Assembly (NCBI RefSeq): GCF_900543425.1
Contig: NZ_UQRQ01000033.1
Span: 1-25,371 of the forward strand
DNA from: an uncultured Sanguibacteroides sp.
Lineage (GTDB): Bacteria; Bacteroidota; Bacteroidia; Bacteroidales; Marinifilaceae
Reading direction: 5' to 3'
Length of the DNA stretch: 25,371 nucleotides
The stretch's first letter is position 1, and each line of letters begins with the position of its first letter. Below the pieces are notes generated by a model that did no database searches, was not told where the DNA came from, and saw nothing but the letters and a program-made list of their open reading frames with translations. Below, in pieces: positions 8,238 to 16,289 of this stretch. Position numbers and translations under genes: made by a program.

Positions 8238-8267
8238 CAAAGATAAAATAATTATAGCACAATTCAA
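8238..8267 (-). promoter_or_regulatory. Promoter of the TlpA-like gene
   Basis: Read leftward, TTG (8267-8265), a 19-bp spacer and TATCTTTG (8245-8238) fit the Bacteroidetes promoter consensus. The predicted start leaves a leader of only about 20 nt before the ATG at 8211. Confidence 0.68.
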
Positions 8268-8368
8268 CATTTATTATTAATTCTCATCCTTTCCTTTCAT
8301 ATTAACAAAATAAATTGAAGATTTTAAACATTTCGCTCCCGATTCCCGTTTAACCAATAAAAACACGT

Positions 8369-9247
8369 ATGAAAACAAAAACGATACAACAAATTTTACC
8401 CCCTCCTCCGCCTCATATGGTCGGGGACGGTTTTCGGGTTCATAACTTTTTTCCTCACGGTTACGATATGGCCCCCAATAGAATGAGCCCGTTTTATTTA
8501 TTGGATTATAATGCCAAAATCGAATTTACCCCCAAGGCTACCCCCAGAGGGGTCGGAGTACACCCGCATCGGGGATTCGAAACCGTAACGATAGTTTATC
8601 ACGGTAAGGTAGCCCACCATGACAGCAAAGGCAACCATGGGATTATCGGAGAAGGAGATATTCAATGGATGACGGCAGCATCCGGAGTATTACATAAAGA
8701 ATACCATGAAACAAAGTTCAGCCAAAAAGGAGGAGCATTTCAAGTGGTTCAACTCTGGATCAATCTTCCGGCTAAAAACAAAATGAGTACTCCCGGTTAC
8801 CAAACCATTATCAACAAAGAAATTCCCAAATACCCTTTACCTCAAAACAAGGGAGAGATAGAAGTCATTGCAGGAACCTACGAGGGAGTAAAAGGCATCG
8901 CCCATACCTTCACCCCCATCGAAATGTACAATATACGCTTAAAAGCGGAAACAACAATAAATGTGGTATTACCGGAGTATTATAACACGGGTATACTCGT
9001 TATCGAAGGAGAGGTGCAAGTGAATGAAAAAGAGACTGCACCGACGGATCATTTTATCTTATTCCGGAACGAAGGAGAAAAAATCACCTTAAAAGCACAG
9101 GAAGATTCGATACTATTGGTGTTAAGCGGCGAACCCATCAAAGAACCTATTGTCTCTTACGGTCCTTTCCTGATGAACACCAAAGAAGAAATCATGGATG
9201 CATACAAAGACCTAAACGCCGGCAAATTCGGTCGTTTGGAAGATTAG
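8369..9247 (+). CDS. Pirin family protein
   Basis: A 292-residue cytosolic bicupin of the pirin family, full length. The metal ligands of the N-terminal cupin are present: H65 and H67 in HPHRGFET, then H109 and E111 in SGVLHKEYHE. This corresponds to the His-His-His-Glu iron site of human pirin. The C-terminal cupin has the usual family segments, including SYGPFLMNT near the end. Bacterial pirins have been described as quercetin dioxygenases or as modulators of metabolic enzymes; the role here cannot be assigned. A Pro-rich run (LPPPPPH) near the N-terminus is typical of the family. The gene is monocistronic, divergent from the TlpA-like gene and followed by a GC-rich hairpin. No clear promoter consensus was found between 8268 and 8368. 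Confidence 0.93.
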   Translation: MKTKTIQQILPPPPPHMVGDGFRVHNFFPHGYDMAPNRMSPFYLLDYNAKIEFTPKATPRGVGVHPHRGFETVTIVYHGKVAHHDSKGNHGIIGEGDIQWMTAASGVLHKEYHETKFSQKGGAFQVVQLWINLPAKNKMSTPGYQTIINKEIPKYPLPQNKGEIEVIAGTYEGVKGIAHTFTPIEMYNIRLKAETTINVVLPEYYNTGILVIEGEVQVNEKETAPTDHFILFRNEGEKITLKAQEDSILLVLSGEPIKEPIVSYGPFLMNTKEEIMDAYKDLNAGKFGRLED

Positions 9248-9254
9248 ACAAAAA

Positions 9255-9278
9255 GAATTCCCCGGGTCCGGGGAATTC
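9255..9278 (+). terminator. Terminator-like hairpin after the pirin gene
   Basis: GAATTCCCCGG (9255-9265) and CCGGGGAATTC (9268-9278) form an 11-bp perfect inverted repeat 7 bp after the stop. The T tract that follows is poor, so termination may be incomplete. Confidence 0.65.
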
Positions 9279-9302
9279 ACCATTTATAAATTATACCACG
9301 GA

Positions 9303-9479
9303 CTATTTAATATTAGATCCGATATCTACAATCTTTCCAAAACCTTTGAATTCTCCGATACTCTCCTCATCCCTACAATCCGATAACAATACTTGTATTT
9401 TGCAATCGCCGAGTGAAGATACAGGAAACCGTAAGTAATAAAATAGAGTCCATCTCCATAAATAATTAAATATTAACAT
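9303..9479 (-). pseudogene. C-terminal remnant of a PKD-like lipoprotein gene
   Basis: The leftward frame ends in EFKGFGKIVDIGSNIK and a stop at 9303-9305. This closely matches the end of the intact PKD-like lipoprotein at 12419-14080 (FEYKGFGKIVDFYYTFK, then stop). The DNA of 9328-9353 matches 12444-12469 at 24 of 26 bases. Upstream, the open frame reaches only an ATG at 9479 (58 codons) with no signal peptide or domain. The part before about residue 20 has no visible similarity and reads as noncoding DNA. I interpret it as the tail of a deleted paralogue. A real small protein is possible but less likely. Confidence 0.6.
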
Positions 9480-9509
9480 ATTATACTCTATATTAATAGA
9501 AAAAAATCT

Positions 9510-9517
9510 TATATTTG
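9510..9517 (+). promoter_or_regulatory. Putative -7 element for the radical SAM gene
   Basis: TATATTTG matches TAnnTTTG exactly and predicts a leader of about 25 nt. The expected -33 TTG is absent from the AT-rich sequence upstream. Confidence 0.4.
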
Positions 9518-9547
9518 TAGAGAATGCACTAAAACCAATTAAGAATA

Positions 9548-10825
9548 ATGGAATACAATTCGTTTACTCTTCATAATTATAAAGCGATTCCCCAACTTTC
9601 AAAACTGACACCGGAACAGATAGAAGCCATTGAAGTCGTCGGTCGGGTATTACCATTTAAAACCAATAATTACGTCATCAATGAATTGATCGACTGGGAC
9701 AATATCCCCGATGATCCCATATTTACTCTCACTTTTCCCCGTAGCGAAATGCTACCCACAACTGCTTACAATAAGGTAAAATCTTTATTGGAAAACAAAG
9801 CGGATGGAGAAGTATTAAAGAGAGAGATCGAGAAGATCCGTGTAAAACTAAACCCGAATCCTGCCGGACAAGAATATAATATTCCCATGTTAGGAGAGGT
9901 AAAACTCAAAGGAGTACAACACAAATACAGGGAGACTGTCTTGTTTTTTCCCGCACAGGGACAAACCTGTCACGCCTATTGTACCTTCTGTTTTCGCTGG
10001 CCGCAATTTTCGGGAATGAGTTCTTTAAAATTTCACATGAAAGAGGCCGACTTACTGTATCAATATTTAGACAGCCACAAAAAAGTCAGCGATATATTAT
10101 TTACCGGAGGCGATCCCATGACGATGTCAGCCTCTATATTAGCGTCCTATATTCTTCCCTTATTATCCGAACGATTTTCCCATATCCGTACCATTCGCAT
10201 CGGTACAAAATCATTAGCTTATTGGCCGTATCGTTATCTATCCGACAAGGATGCTCCCGAACTTTTGGCACTATTCCATCAAGTGGTTGCCTCCGGACGC
10301 AACTTAGCCATTCAGGCCCACTTTAATCATCCGACAGAACTATCTACCCCTGCAGTAAAAGAGGCCGTACAACTGATTCGCAATACCGGAGCGCAGATAA
10401 GGACACAATCTCCCCTACTCAGACATATAAACGATAAACCAGAGATCTGGAGCGAAATGTGGAGAAAACAGGTAGATATGAACATGATCCCCTACTACAT
10501 GTTTGTCGCCCGGGACACCGGATCGAAAACATTCTTCGAACTTCCGTTAGAACGTTGTTGGCGTATATTTCGCGATGCATACAGTCATGTTAGCGGTGTA
10601 TGCCGTACGGTTCGAGGACCGAGCATGAGTACGGAACCGGGAAAAATTCAAATAATAGGCATCAGTGAAGTGAAAGGGGAAAAAATATTTGTATTACGCT
10701 TCTTACAAGGAAAGAAATCCAGGTGGGTCGATGTCCCCTTTTTCGCTCAATATGATCCCTATGCTACCTGGTTTGATCAACTAAAACCGGCATTCGGCGA
10801 AGAGAAATTCTTTTTCGAAAAATAA
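9548..10825 (+). CDS. KamA-family radical SAM protein (lysine 2,3-aminomutase-like)
   Basis: A 425-residue radical SAM enzyme. The [4Fe-4S] site is CHAYCTFC, with C141, C145 and C148 in the CxxxCxxC spacing, followed by the FRW typical of KamA proteins. The SAM-binding TGGDP is at 186-190. Near the C-terminus STEPGKIQI (361-369) occupies the place of the PLP-binding PGGGGK of lysine 2,3-aminomutase. K366 could form the Schiff base, although the glycine run is not conserved. True aminomutases interconvert alpha- and beta-amino acids; substrate specificity here is open. It differs from EpmB, which is shorter, and no elongation factor P gene is adjacent. The gene is monocistronic and converges on the ECF sigma gene with only 41 bp between the stops and no clear terminator there. 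Confidence 0.88.
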   Translation: MEYNSFTLHNYKAIPQLSKLTPEQIEAIEVVGRVLPFKTNNYVINELIDWDNIPDDPIFTLTFPRSEMLPTTAYNKVKSLLENKADGEVLKREIEKIRVKLNPNPAGQEYNIPMLGEVKLKGVQHKYRETVLFFPAQGQTCHAYCTFCFRWPQFSGMSSLKFHMKEADLLYQYLDSHKKVSDILFTGGDPMTMSASILASYILPLLSERFSHIRTIRIGTKSLAYWPYRYLSDKDAPELLALFHQVVASGRNLAIQAHFNHPTELSTPAVKEAVQLIRNTGAQIRTQSPLLRHINDKPEIWSEMWRKQVDMNMIPYYMFVARDTGSKTFFELPLERCWRIFRDAYSHVSGVCRTVRGPSMSTEPGKIQIIGISEVKGEKIFVLRFLQGKKSRWVDVPFFAQYDPYATWFDQLKPAFGEEKFFFEK

Positions 10826-10866
10826 TTTCCTTCCGAAAAGCAACAAAGAAAGACACACGTGTAAAA

Positions 10867-11445
10867 TCAGAAAAACAAAAAGGCAAGAACAGGATACAAA
10901 TGCTTCAGGCGTTCCCGTAAAAACTTTTTGGCTCGTTGACGTTGTGTTTTAACGGTTGTTTCCGCCACATTCAACCGTTCACAAATTGTTTTTATATCTA
11001 AAAGCTCGATATAACTCATCTTAAAAATCCGTTTACATTCGGTAGGCAATTCTTCTATCATTGCAAATATCTCCTTAAAAACATCCGCTTCGACCTGCAT
11101 GCAAAAAATTTTTTCCTCCTCATACTCAGGTCCTCCCAACTTCCGCTTAACCCTTTCCCTACTGCTTTGTTTCTCCAGATGATTCAAAGCTCTATTTTGT
11201 ACACAATTATATAAAAATGATTTTAACGCTATCAAATTTTTAAACTTACTATCCGATTCCCATAAGCTGATAAAAACTTCCTGTACAATATCTTTCGCCA
11301 CTTCCTGATCGTGTACAAATTTATTTGCAAAATAACAGAGTGATGCATAATATTCATGAAATACGTTCTCGAATACCCTTGGGCAATCGACGTCCAATTT
11401 TTCAGGAACTATATACTCTCCCGTATAATGCACACAATTTGACAT
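10867..11445 (-). CDS. ECF-type RNA polymerase sigma factor, orphan
   Basis: A 192-residue sigma-70 family protein. Region 2 covers about residues 28-95 and includes AKDIVQEVFISLWE. Region 4 covers about residues 125-180, with the helix-turn-helix DIKTICERLNVAETTVKTQRQRAKKFL. The architecture is that of the Bacteroidota ECF factors that regulate SusC/SusD loci. Unlike the sigma gene at 21071-21634, no FecR anti-sigma gene or TonB receptor follows it. The gene downstream is on the opposite strand and encodes a radical SAM enzyme. It has its own consensus promoter (11465-11494) and a very short leader. Its regulon cannot be inferred from context. Confidence 0.92.
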   Translation of the reverse strand: MSNCVHYTGEYIVPEKLDVDCPRVFENVFHEYYASLCYFANKFVHDQEVAKDIVQEVFISLWESDSKFKNLIALKSFLYNCVQNRALNHLEKQSSRERVKRKLGGPEYEEEKIFCMQVEADVFKEIFAMIEELPTECKRIFKMSYIELLDIKTICERLNVAETTVKTQRQRAKKFLRERLKHLYPVLAFLFF

Positions 11446-11464
11446 TCACGTAAACTTTTGTATT

Positions 11465-11494
11465 CAAAAATACGTGTTTTTATATGATATACAA
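11465..11494 (-). promoter_or_regulatory. Promoter of the orphan ECF sigma gene
   Basis: Read leftward, TTG (11494-11492), a 19-bp spacer and TATTTTTG (11472-11465) fit the Bacteroidetes consensus. The predicted leader is only about 15 nt. Confidence 0.6.
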
Positions 11495-11540
11495 TAAAAT
11501 TAAAAATAATAAATATTCCGAACGCCTATTTTTGAAAGTA

Positions 11541-11603
11541 AAACCATAAATAAATCATATTCCAATAGTGGTATTTATTTGATATCAAATAAACATATGG
11601 TTT
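11541..11603. repeat. Nested inverted repeats with a 20-bp perfect palindrome
   Basis: TTTATTTGATATCAAATAAA (11574-11593) is a perfect palindrome. It sits inside an outer pair, AAACCATA (11541-11548) and TATGGTTT (11596-11603). AAATAAAT at 11548-11555 can also pair with ATTTATTT at 11573-11580. The element lies 47 bp upstream of the ECF sigma -33 box and 25 bp beyond the nitroreductase terminator. A dimeric regulator's operator is a plausible reading. Confidence 0.55.
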
Positions 11604-11627
11604 CAAAGGAATCTATTAAAAATAAAA

Positions 11628-11653
11628 TTCGAGAGGGGAAATTCCCTCTCGAA
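11628..11653 (-). terminator. Terminator of the nitroreductase gene
   Basis: TTCGAGAGGG (11628-11637) and CCCTCTCGAA (11644-11653) form a 10-bp perfect stem with a 6-nt loop. It begins 4 bp after the gene's stop and is followed, leftward, by a T-rich tract (TTTTATTTTT, 11627-11618). Confidence 0.87.
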
Positions 11654-11657
11654 CAAA

Positions 11658-12260
11658 TTATTTAAATATTCTCACTCGTTCCTCTATCGGTTTAAATTCC
11701 TTCGTTCCCGGTTCCTGAAGAGGTACTCCAAACGGCATTTGAGCAACTAACTCCCAATTTTCAGGAATTCCCCATTCTGCCGTAACCGCTTCATCTACCA
11801 ACGGATTATAATGCTGGAGCGACGCCCCGAAACCGGCATCTTCCAGCATCGTCCATACGGCTAACTGATGCATGGCCGAAGTATGCTGGGACCAAATCGG
11901 AAATTTTTCGTGATACAAGGGAAATGCCTTCTGCAATCCTTCCACTATCGACAGGTCCTCAAAAAACAAAACCGTCCCATAGCCTGCTTCAAAGGAGTTA
12001 TTCACCTTTTTCTCCGTTGCCTTAAAAGCTTCGGCAGAAACAATCTTACGCAGAGTATCCTTCACGATCTCCCAAAACTTCCGATGCTGTTCACCCAATA
12101 AAAGGACCAACCGGGTAGATTGTGAGTTAAAAGCCGAAGGAATATGTTTCACGGCTAATTTTACGATATCTTCAATCTCTTCATCCGAGATAAGCGATTT
12201 ATTACTGATGGCATAATAGCTTCTCCTATGTTTTAATGCCTCTTTCAAATTTCTTTCCAT
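11658..12260 (-). CDS. Nitroreductase family protein, Frm2/HBN1-like
   Basis: A 200-residue cytosolic flavoprotein of the nitroreductase superfamily. The N-terminus carries the FMN-contacting HRRSYYAIS (residues 11-19). IPSAFNSQSTRLVLLLG (about 40-56) and the later GAS(L)QHYNP segment (about 145-153) match the short clade that includes yeast Frm2/Hbn1 and bacterial homologues. These dimers use FMN and NAD(P)H to reduce nitro compounds or quinones, and yeast Frm2/Hbn1 have been tied to fatty-acid and redox responses. The physiological substrate here is unknown. The gene is monocistronic between two hairpins. A TAAATTTG element at 12332-12325 could be its -7 box, but no -33 element is visible. 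Confidence 0.9.
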   Translation of the reverse strand: MERNLKEALKHRRSYYAISNKSLISDEEIEDIVKLAVKHIPSAFNSQSTRLVLLLGEQHRKFWEIVKDTLRKIVSAEAFKATEKKVNNSFEAGYGTVLFFEDLSIVEGLQKAFPLYHEKFPIWSQHTSAMHQLAVWTMLEDAGFGASLQHYNPLVDEAVTAEWGIPENWELVAQMPFGVPLQEPGTKEFKPIEERVRIFK

Positions 12261-12332
12261 AATCTCTAAATTTTATCTCTACAATATACGATTTTTTTTT
12301 GAAAAAGATTACTTAATTTTATCACAAATTTA

Positions 12333-12358
12333 AAAGAGCCGCCCGGAGGCAGCTCTTT
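12333..12358 (-). terminator. Terminator of the SusC/SusD locus
   Basis: Arms 12333-12343 and 12348-12358 pair over 11 positions, with one G-U wobble in the leftward transcript and a 4-nt loop. The downstream leftward sequence is TTTTAAATTT. It lies 60 bp past the stop of the PKD-like lipoprotein gene, the last gene of the locus. Confidence 0.72.
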
Positions 12359-12418
12359 CTCAACAAACATTCATACTCCCGAAGCAGCAAGGAATTATCA
12401 CCAACTTATTTTTATGAA

Positions 12419-14080
12419 TTATTTAAACGTGTAGTAGAAATCCACAATCTTTCCAAATCCTTTGTATTCGAACGTACTATTCAGATTCCGGTCCACATCT
12501 CCCGCGGTATTCAATTGCATCTCTACAATTCCTCCCTGATTAGCCCCGTAATCCAATGCGGCACCCAACATCCGGGAATAAGGAATTTCATTCCAATCAT
12601 CATCCCAACCATTTAGATAAAGTTTAAATTTCAAGCCCGTCACTTTCACACTTGCATTCTCGTGTTCGTATATGACCGACACCTTGGGTACGGTCCGATT
12701 TAAATCCACCTTATAAATTTTATTTCCAGAAGCCATAAAGAATATACGTTCAAAACCCTGGGAAGTAACAAAACACAAATCCTCCCCACTTACTCCTTCC
12801 GGAAACGGAATCTCGAATTTTCCGGAACAACGGGCATTCTCCTTATTACCGGATATCCAACCGTCAGAAGAGAATTCGAACACATGCACTTTGCGATCGG
12901 CAACATGACAAGCAAAAGCCAACATTTGTTTCCCTCCTGACATCTCACATATACTCACCATTTTTAAAGCCGGATCCACTTTGTCCGGGTCGAAAACATT
13001 TTTCGTATCATCGCTCTCTTCGTTTTCCCCGATCGATTCTAAGATAACAGGTGCATCTACAAAATTATCCCCTGAATTTCTGATGTATTTGTTTACATCT
13101 CTTTCCAGGTAATCGCTCCATCCGCCCTCGAAACTTAAAAAACGATGTTTCTCTTCATCATAAGCAAATAAACGATTTCCCATATTTCCCGCAACCCGGG
13201 TTCTATATGAGTCGCCACCCTCCGTTTGGACGGAATTATAAACGGCATAACCGTCCATATTGGCATAATACATTTTTCCGTCATTAATCAACAGGTCTCC
13301 GCCAGAAGTACCCTCCCGCGACAGCAGATATTGAGGAGAAAAAGTAATCTCTTCCTGCATCAACATTTGTTCCAAAGACCAAATTGTCTCAAAAGTGGAA
13401 GCACCGAGTATTTCCATATCCTGATCCGTCAAAACCATGATTACACGATACACGATAGGATTCCACCCCAAAAACGGAGGCATAGAACTCATGGGACTTC
13501 CGAATTGAATATTACCGGTCAAACAGCGCGGACTTCCTTTTAAGTCCCACTCTTTTCCCGAGTCTTCCCGATAGACGTCACGAATAATGACTGCAGAGCT
13601 TCCTCCTCCGTCTACCGCTCCCAAGACAGCCTTTCCTCCTTCATCCTGAAGAACGAACCAGGTACTGCTATAGGGTTGAATAATCTTCAGTATCATCTCT
13701 TTATACCAAACCGTTCCTTCCGTATCATCTTTTACGCTCAAACGCAAACGGATATCTTCAGTATTTTCCGGTTTTATATAAATTCGGCAAATCTTTTCTT
13801 CTCCACAAACGGCCCAACTTAGCTCCGTTTCTTTCTCTAATTTTCTCTGCCAAAGAAAAGTCAAATTAGATTCCTTTTCCATCAGGGTCTGTTTTAATTC
13901 CGGAGTAATTTCAACCAATACCGAATCGACTTTGGGCAAACGTACTCCTTGCGTTGCAGGAAGGGTAACAGCCACTTCATTTATATCATGATAATCATAC
14001 GACCCCTTATCGTCATAACAAGCAGACAGCAACAAAAGGGCAGATATCCATAAAATCGTATTTTTTATAATCTTTTTCAT
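12419..14080 (-). CDS. PKD-like family lipoprotein
   Basis: A 553-residue predicted surface lipoprotein. The ATG at 14080 gives a clean lipoprotein signal (MKKIIKNTILWISALLLLSAC, acylated Cys21). A longer frame to 14167 would overlap the upstream gene and bury the signal. The mature N-terminus (CYDDKGSYDYHDINEV) and the LTFLWQRKLEKE segment around residues 73-84 fit the PKD-like (PF16407) lipoproteins that follow SusC/SusD genes. The remaining 400 residues contain beta-rich WFVLQDEGG and YYANMDGYAVYN motifs suggestive of propeller-like blades. These proteins probably help capture ligand outside the cell. It is the last gene of the locus, 16 bp after the DUF4843 gene, and ends in a KGFGKIVDFYYTFK tail that recurs in the remnant at 9303-9479. 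Confidence 0.85.
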   Translation of the reverse strand: MKKIIKNTILWISALLLLSACYDDKGSYDYHDINEVAVTLPATQGVRLPKVDSVLVEITPELKQTLMEKESNLTFLWQRKLEKETELSWAVCGEEKICRIYIKPENTEDIRLRLSVKDDTEGTVWYKEMILKIIQPYSSTWFVLQDEGGKAVLGAVDGGGSSAVIIRDVYREDSGKEWDLKGSPRCLTGNIQFGSPMSSMPPFLGWNPIVYRVIMVLTDQDMEILGASTFETIWSLEQMLMQEEITFSPQYLLSREGTSGGDLLINDGKMYYANMDGYAVYNSVQTEGGDSYRTRVAGNMGNRLFAYDEEKHRFLSFEGGWSDYLERDVNKYIRNSGDNFVDAPVILESIGENEESDDTKNVFDPDKVDPALKMVSICEMSGGKQMLAFACHVADRKVHVFEFSSDGWISGNKENARCSGKFEIPFPEGVSGEDLCFVTSQGFERIFFMASGNKIYKVDLNRTVPKVSVIYEHENASVKVTGLKFKLYLNGWDDDWNEIPYSRMLGAALDYGANQGGIVEMQLNTAGDVDRNLNSTFEYKGFGKIVDFYYTFK

Positions 14081-14096
14081 AATACCTTCTTTTAAA

Positions 14097-14786
14097 TTAA
14101 TTCGGGAATGCAATTTCTTTTCCTCCATCATCGAGGATCGGAGCATGAGCCTGTTTATACTCTTCATAAGCCTGCTTTAACTCAGCCAATCTTCCCCGAT
14201 CCATATCTTTGTATATCGTTTTGAAATAATCCATCATAAAGAAGTATTTGCCGGTACTATATTCTCCCCACCAGGTTGCGTTCCATATTGCGCCAGTCGG
14301 TGTTATATCATAATATACTTCAATACGGCAGGAATCGATATCCACCCGTCCGGAGGCAAACTGATGAGCCGGATTGTCCAGATCGAATTTTAGTATGGCT
14401 CCCTCCGGTTCATTTGTTGGGGTTAGTTTCGCCGGACGTTTTACTTTAAAAACAATCCATTGCTTATTGGTATCCAAAGCGGTATAAGTATATTTCTGGG
14501 GCAACACGATCTCCGCCGTAGTCTCGTAAGCCTTCCCCGCTTGCGATTTCACCACGAAATCCAGCGGTGTTTTCAGCAAATACCCCTGTATTTCCACTTC
14601 AATATCCAAATCATGGAATTCATGACCGTTCACGTAATCCGTATCCCGAAAAGTATAATGTTGTGCATTCCACAAAAAATTGATTCGGGGAGACTCGTTA
14701 TAAAGTGCTATTTCATTTTGTTCGCAACCGATATAACCGAAACTCAATATCAGAAAACCGATTAAAAATTTATATTTTTTCATCAC
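14097..14786 (-). CDS. DUF4843 domain-containing lipoprotein
   Basis: A 229-residue lipoprotein with signal MMKKYKFLIGFLILSFGYIGC and acylated Cys21. The mature part begins CEQNEIALYNESPRINF, typical of DUF4843 (PF16132) proteins in Bacteroidales SusC/SusD loci. The interior is beta-rich, and the WWGEYSTGKYFFMMDYF segment (about residues 172-188) is a family landmark. No catalytic motif is visible. It lies 8 bp after the SusD stop and 16 bp before the PKD-like gene, so co-transcription is near certain. It is presumably an accessory surface lipoprotein of the uptake complex. The function of DUF4843 is not established. Confidence 0.85.
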   Translation of the reverse strand: MMKKYKFLIGFLILSFGYIGCEQNEIALYNESPRINFLWNAQHYTFRDTDYVNGHEFHDLDIEVEIQGYLLKTPLDFVVKSQAGKAYETTAEIVLPQKYTYTALDTNKQWIVFKVKRPAKLTPTNEPEGAILKFDLDNPAHQFASGRVDIDSCRIEVYYDITPTGAIWNATWWGEYSTGKYFFMMDYFKTIYKDMDRGRLAELKQAYEEYKQAHAPILDDGGKEIAFPN

Positions 14787-14794
14787 CTGTCGTA

Positions 14795-16273
14795 TTAATT
14801 ATTATTACCAAAAATGATTTCATCATCCGGTAACGGCCACCGGTATTTATCCCTTACATCCTTCAATGGAGCCCCTTCGTATGTCACGTAGTTATGTAGC
14901 TTATAGAAATAAAACAATTTCCCTTCCGCATAAAACTCTTTCCTGTACTCCTTCATCAACTCGTTGACTCTATAAGTTTGTGTATTATCGTATTCCGGAC
15001 GGGTATCCAACCGGTCGTAATGTACACCTGCGGTAACCTCGTCATCATAAGAGATCCCACGAGCCCATCTCACCGTATTCAAAGCTTCCGCACTCGTTGC
15101 AGCATCCGCACATTCCGCCACGATATAATACATTTCAGGCAAACGAATCAAAGCCAGCATATCCTTCCCATTATAATCGGCCAAGCCGTCCTGTTCGTAC
15201 TTCCGGCAATATTTATATCCTCCGCCTTCGTTTTTATCTTTAAAACATTGAGATTGAGAACGCCAATCCGAATTTCCCCCTTCTCCCCATTCGTATATTT
15301 TCCGAAACCTGCTTTGTAGGATATTAAAATGTTGCTCGGCAGAAGTATAGTCGATCGCCGTATTAAAATGTTCGGTAACAATCTTATCAAATTCGTAAAT
15401 ATTCAAGCCGAAAATTTGTTCGTTGTATAAGAAAGACCTTGCATTTTTATACAATTCAAAATAGGGAGCCTCGATCACCTCATTAGCATATTCTACCGCC
15501 TTCACTTTGCTTTCGTCATCCCCTTTATAACAATATACCCTTGCCAACATGGCTTTTACGGCGTATACGTTCATTCGAGTCTGACGTTGATCTAAAAACA
15601 GATCGTAACCGGATCCACTTTCTCTTTCGTAATCTTTCCAGAAAAAACGGGAATCGTATTTTTCCAATAAAGAATCGGCCGTTTGCAAATCCGTTAACAA
15701 TAACTCCACTACTTGATTTGCAGGCAGTAAAGGTGTTGCTTGACGGTCGAATGTTGTTCGGTAAGAGATCGATTTTGCCGAAGGGGCCACGCTGTAGACT
15801 GGACCAAACAACCGTAACAGGTCAAAATGTAAAAATGCCCGTAATCCCAAAGCCTCTGCTTTCATAAGTTCGTAATAGTGTTCGGTTTTGATAACGGAAC
15901 GATTTTTCTCCAAATACCCCAAAAAATTATTGATATTGACAATGATATTATACATCTTCAAATAAATGTCGTCCTTTTTGGATAAAAAAAGATTATCGTA
16001 TTCGTATATCCGCGGTTTCCAGCTCAAACCACCAAATTCAGGATAACCGTCATAATTACAAGCCAAAACCTCCAGATAACCGTAACTCAATTCTTTTCCA
16101 TACAAACCGATATCACTCATTTTCAAATAGAAACCGGTCAAAGCATCCTTAAAACCCGACTCCGTTTCGAATAGCTTATCGGCGGGAATAGCCGTCTTCG
16201 GTTGAACATCCAACCAATCGGAACAAGAAGAGATGCTCCACGCAATCAGTATTATGATAACTATATTTTTCAT
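14795..16273 (-). CDS. RagB/SusD family outer-membrane lipoprotein
   Basis: A 492-residue SusD homologue, the extracellular lid of the SusC pore. The lipoprotein signal is MKNIVIIILIAWSISSC with acylated Cys17, followed by the diagnostic SDWLDVQPK. TPR-like helices carry the signature KAEALGLRAFLHFDLLRLFG (138-157). The C-terminal part has LIRLPEMYYIVAEC and the terminal YRWPLPDDEI, where SusD proteins end with a W-P-x-P sequence. It begins 16 bp after the SusC stop. The substrate cannot be read from the sequence. The absence of linked glycan hydrolases makes a polysaccharide less certain, and peptides or another nutrient are possible. Confidence 0.95.
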   Translation of the reverse strand: MKNIVIIILIAWSISSCSDWLDVQPKTAIPADKLFETESGFKDALTGFYLKMSDIGLYGKELSYGYLEVLACNYDGYPEFGGLSWKPRIYEYDNLFLSKKDDIYLKMYNIIVNINNFLGYLEKNRSVIKTEHYYELMKAEALGLRAFLHFDLLRLFGPVYSVAPSAKSISYRTTFDRQATPLLPANQVVELLLTDLQTADSLLEKYDSRFFWKDYERESGSGYDLFLDQRQTRMNVYAVKAMLARVYCYKGDDESKVKAVEYANEVIEAPYFELYKNARSFLYNEQIFGLNIYEFDKIVTEHFNTAIDYTSAEQHFNILQSRFRKIYEWGEGGNSDWRSQSQCFKDKNEGGGYKYCRKYEQDGLADYNGKDMLALIRLPEMYYIVAECADAATSAEALNTVRWARGISYDDEVTAGVHYDRLDTRPEYDNTQTYRVNELMKEYRKEFYAEGKLFYFYKLHNYVTYEGAPLKDVRDKYRWPLPDDEIIFGNNN

Positions 16274-16289
16274 ATGCTTAGATTTTTAA

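Noticed and set aside
12419..14167. A longer N-terminus for the PKD-like lipoprotein starting at 14167.
   Set aside because: It would overlap the DUF4843 gene by 71 bp and put 29 polar residues in front of an otherwise perfect lipoprotein signal peptide.
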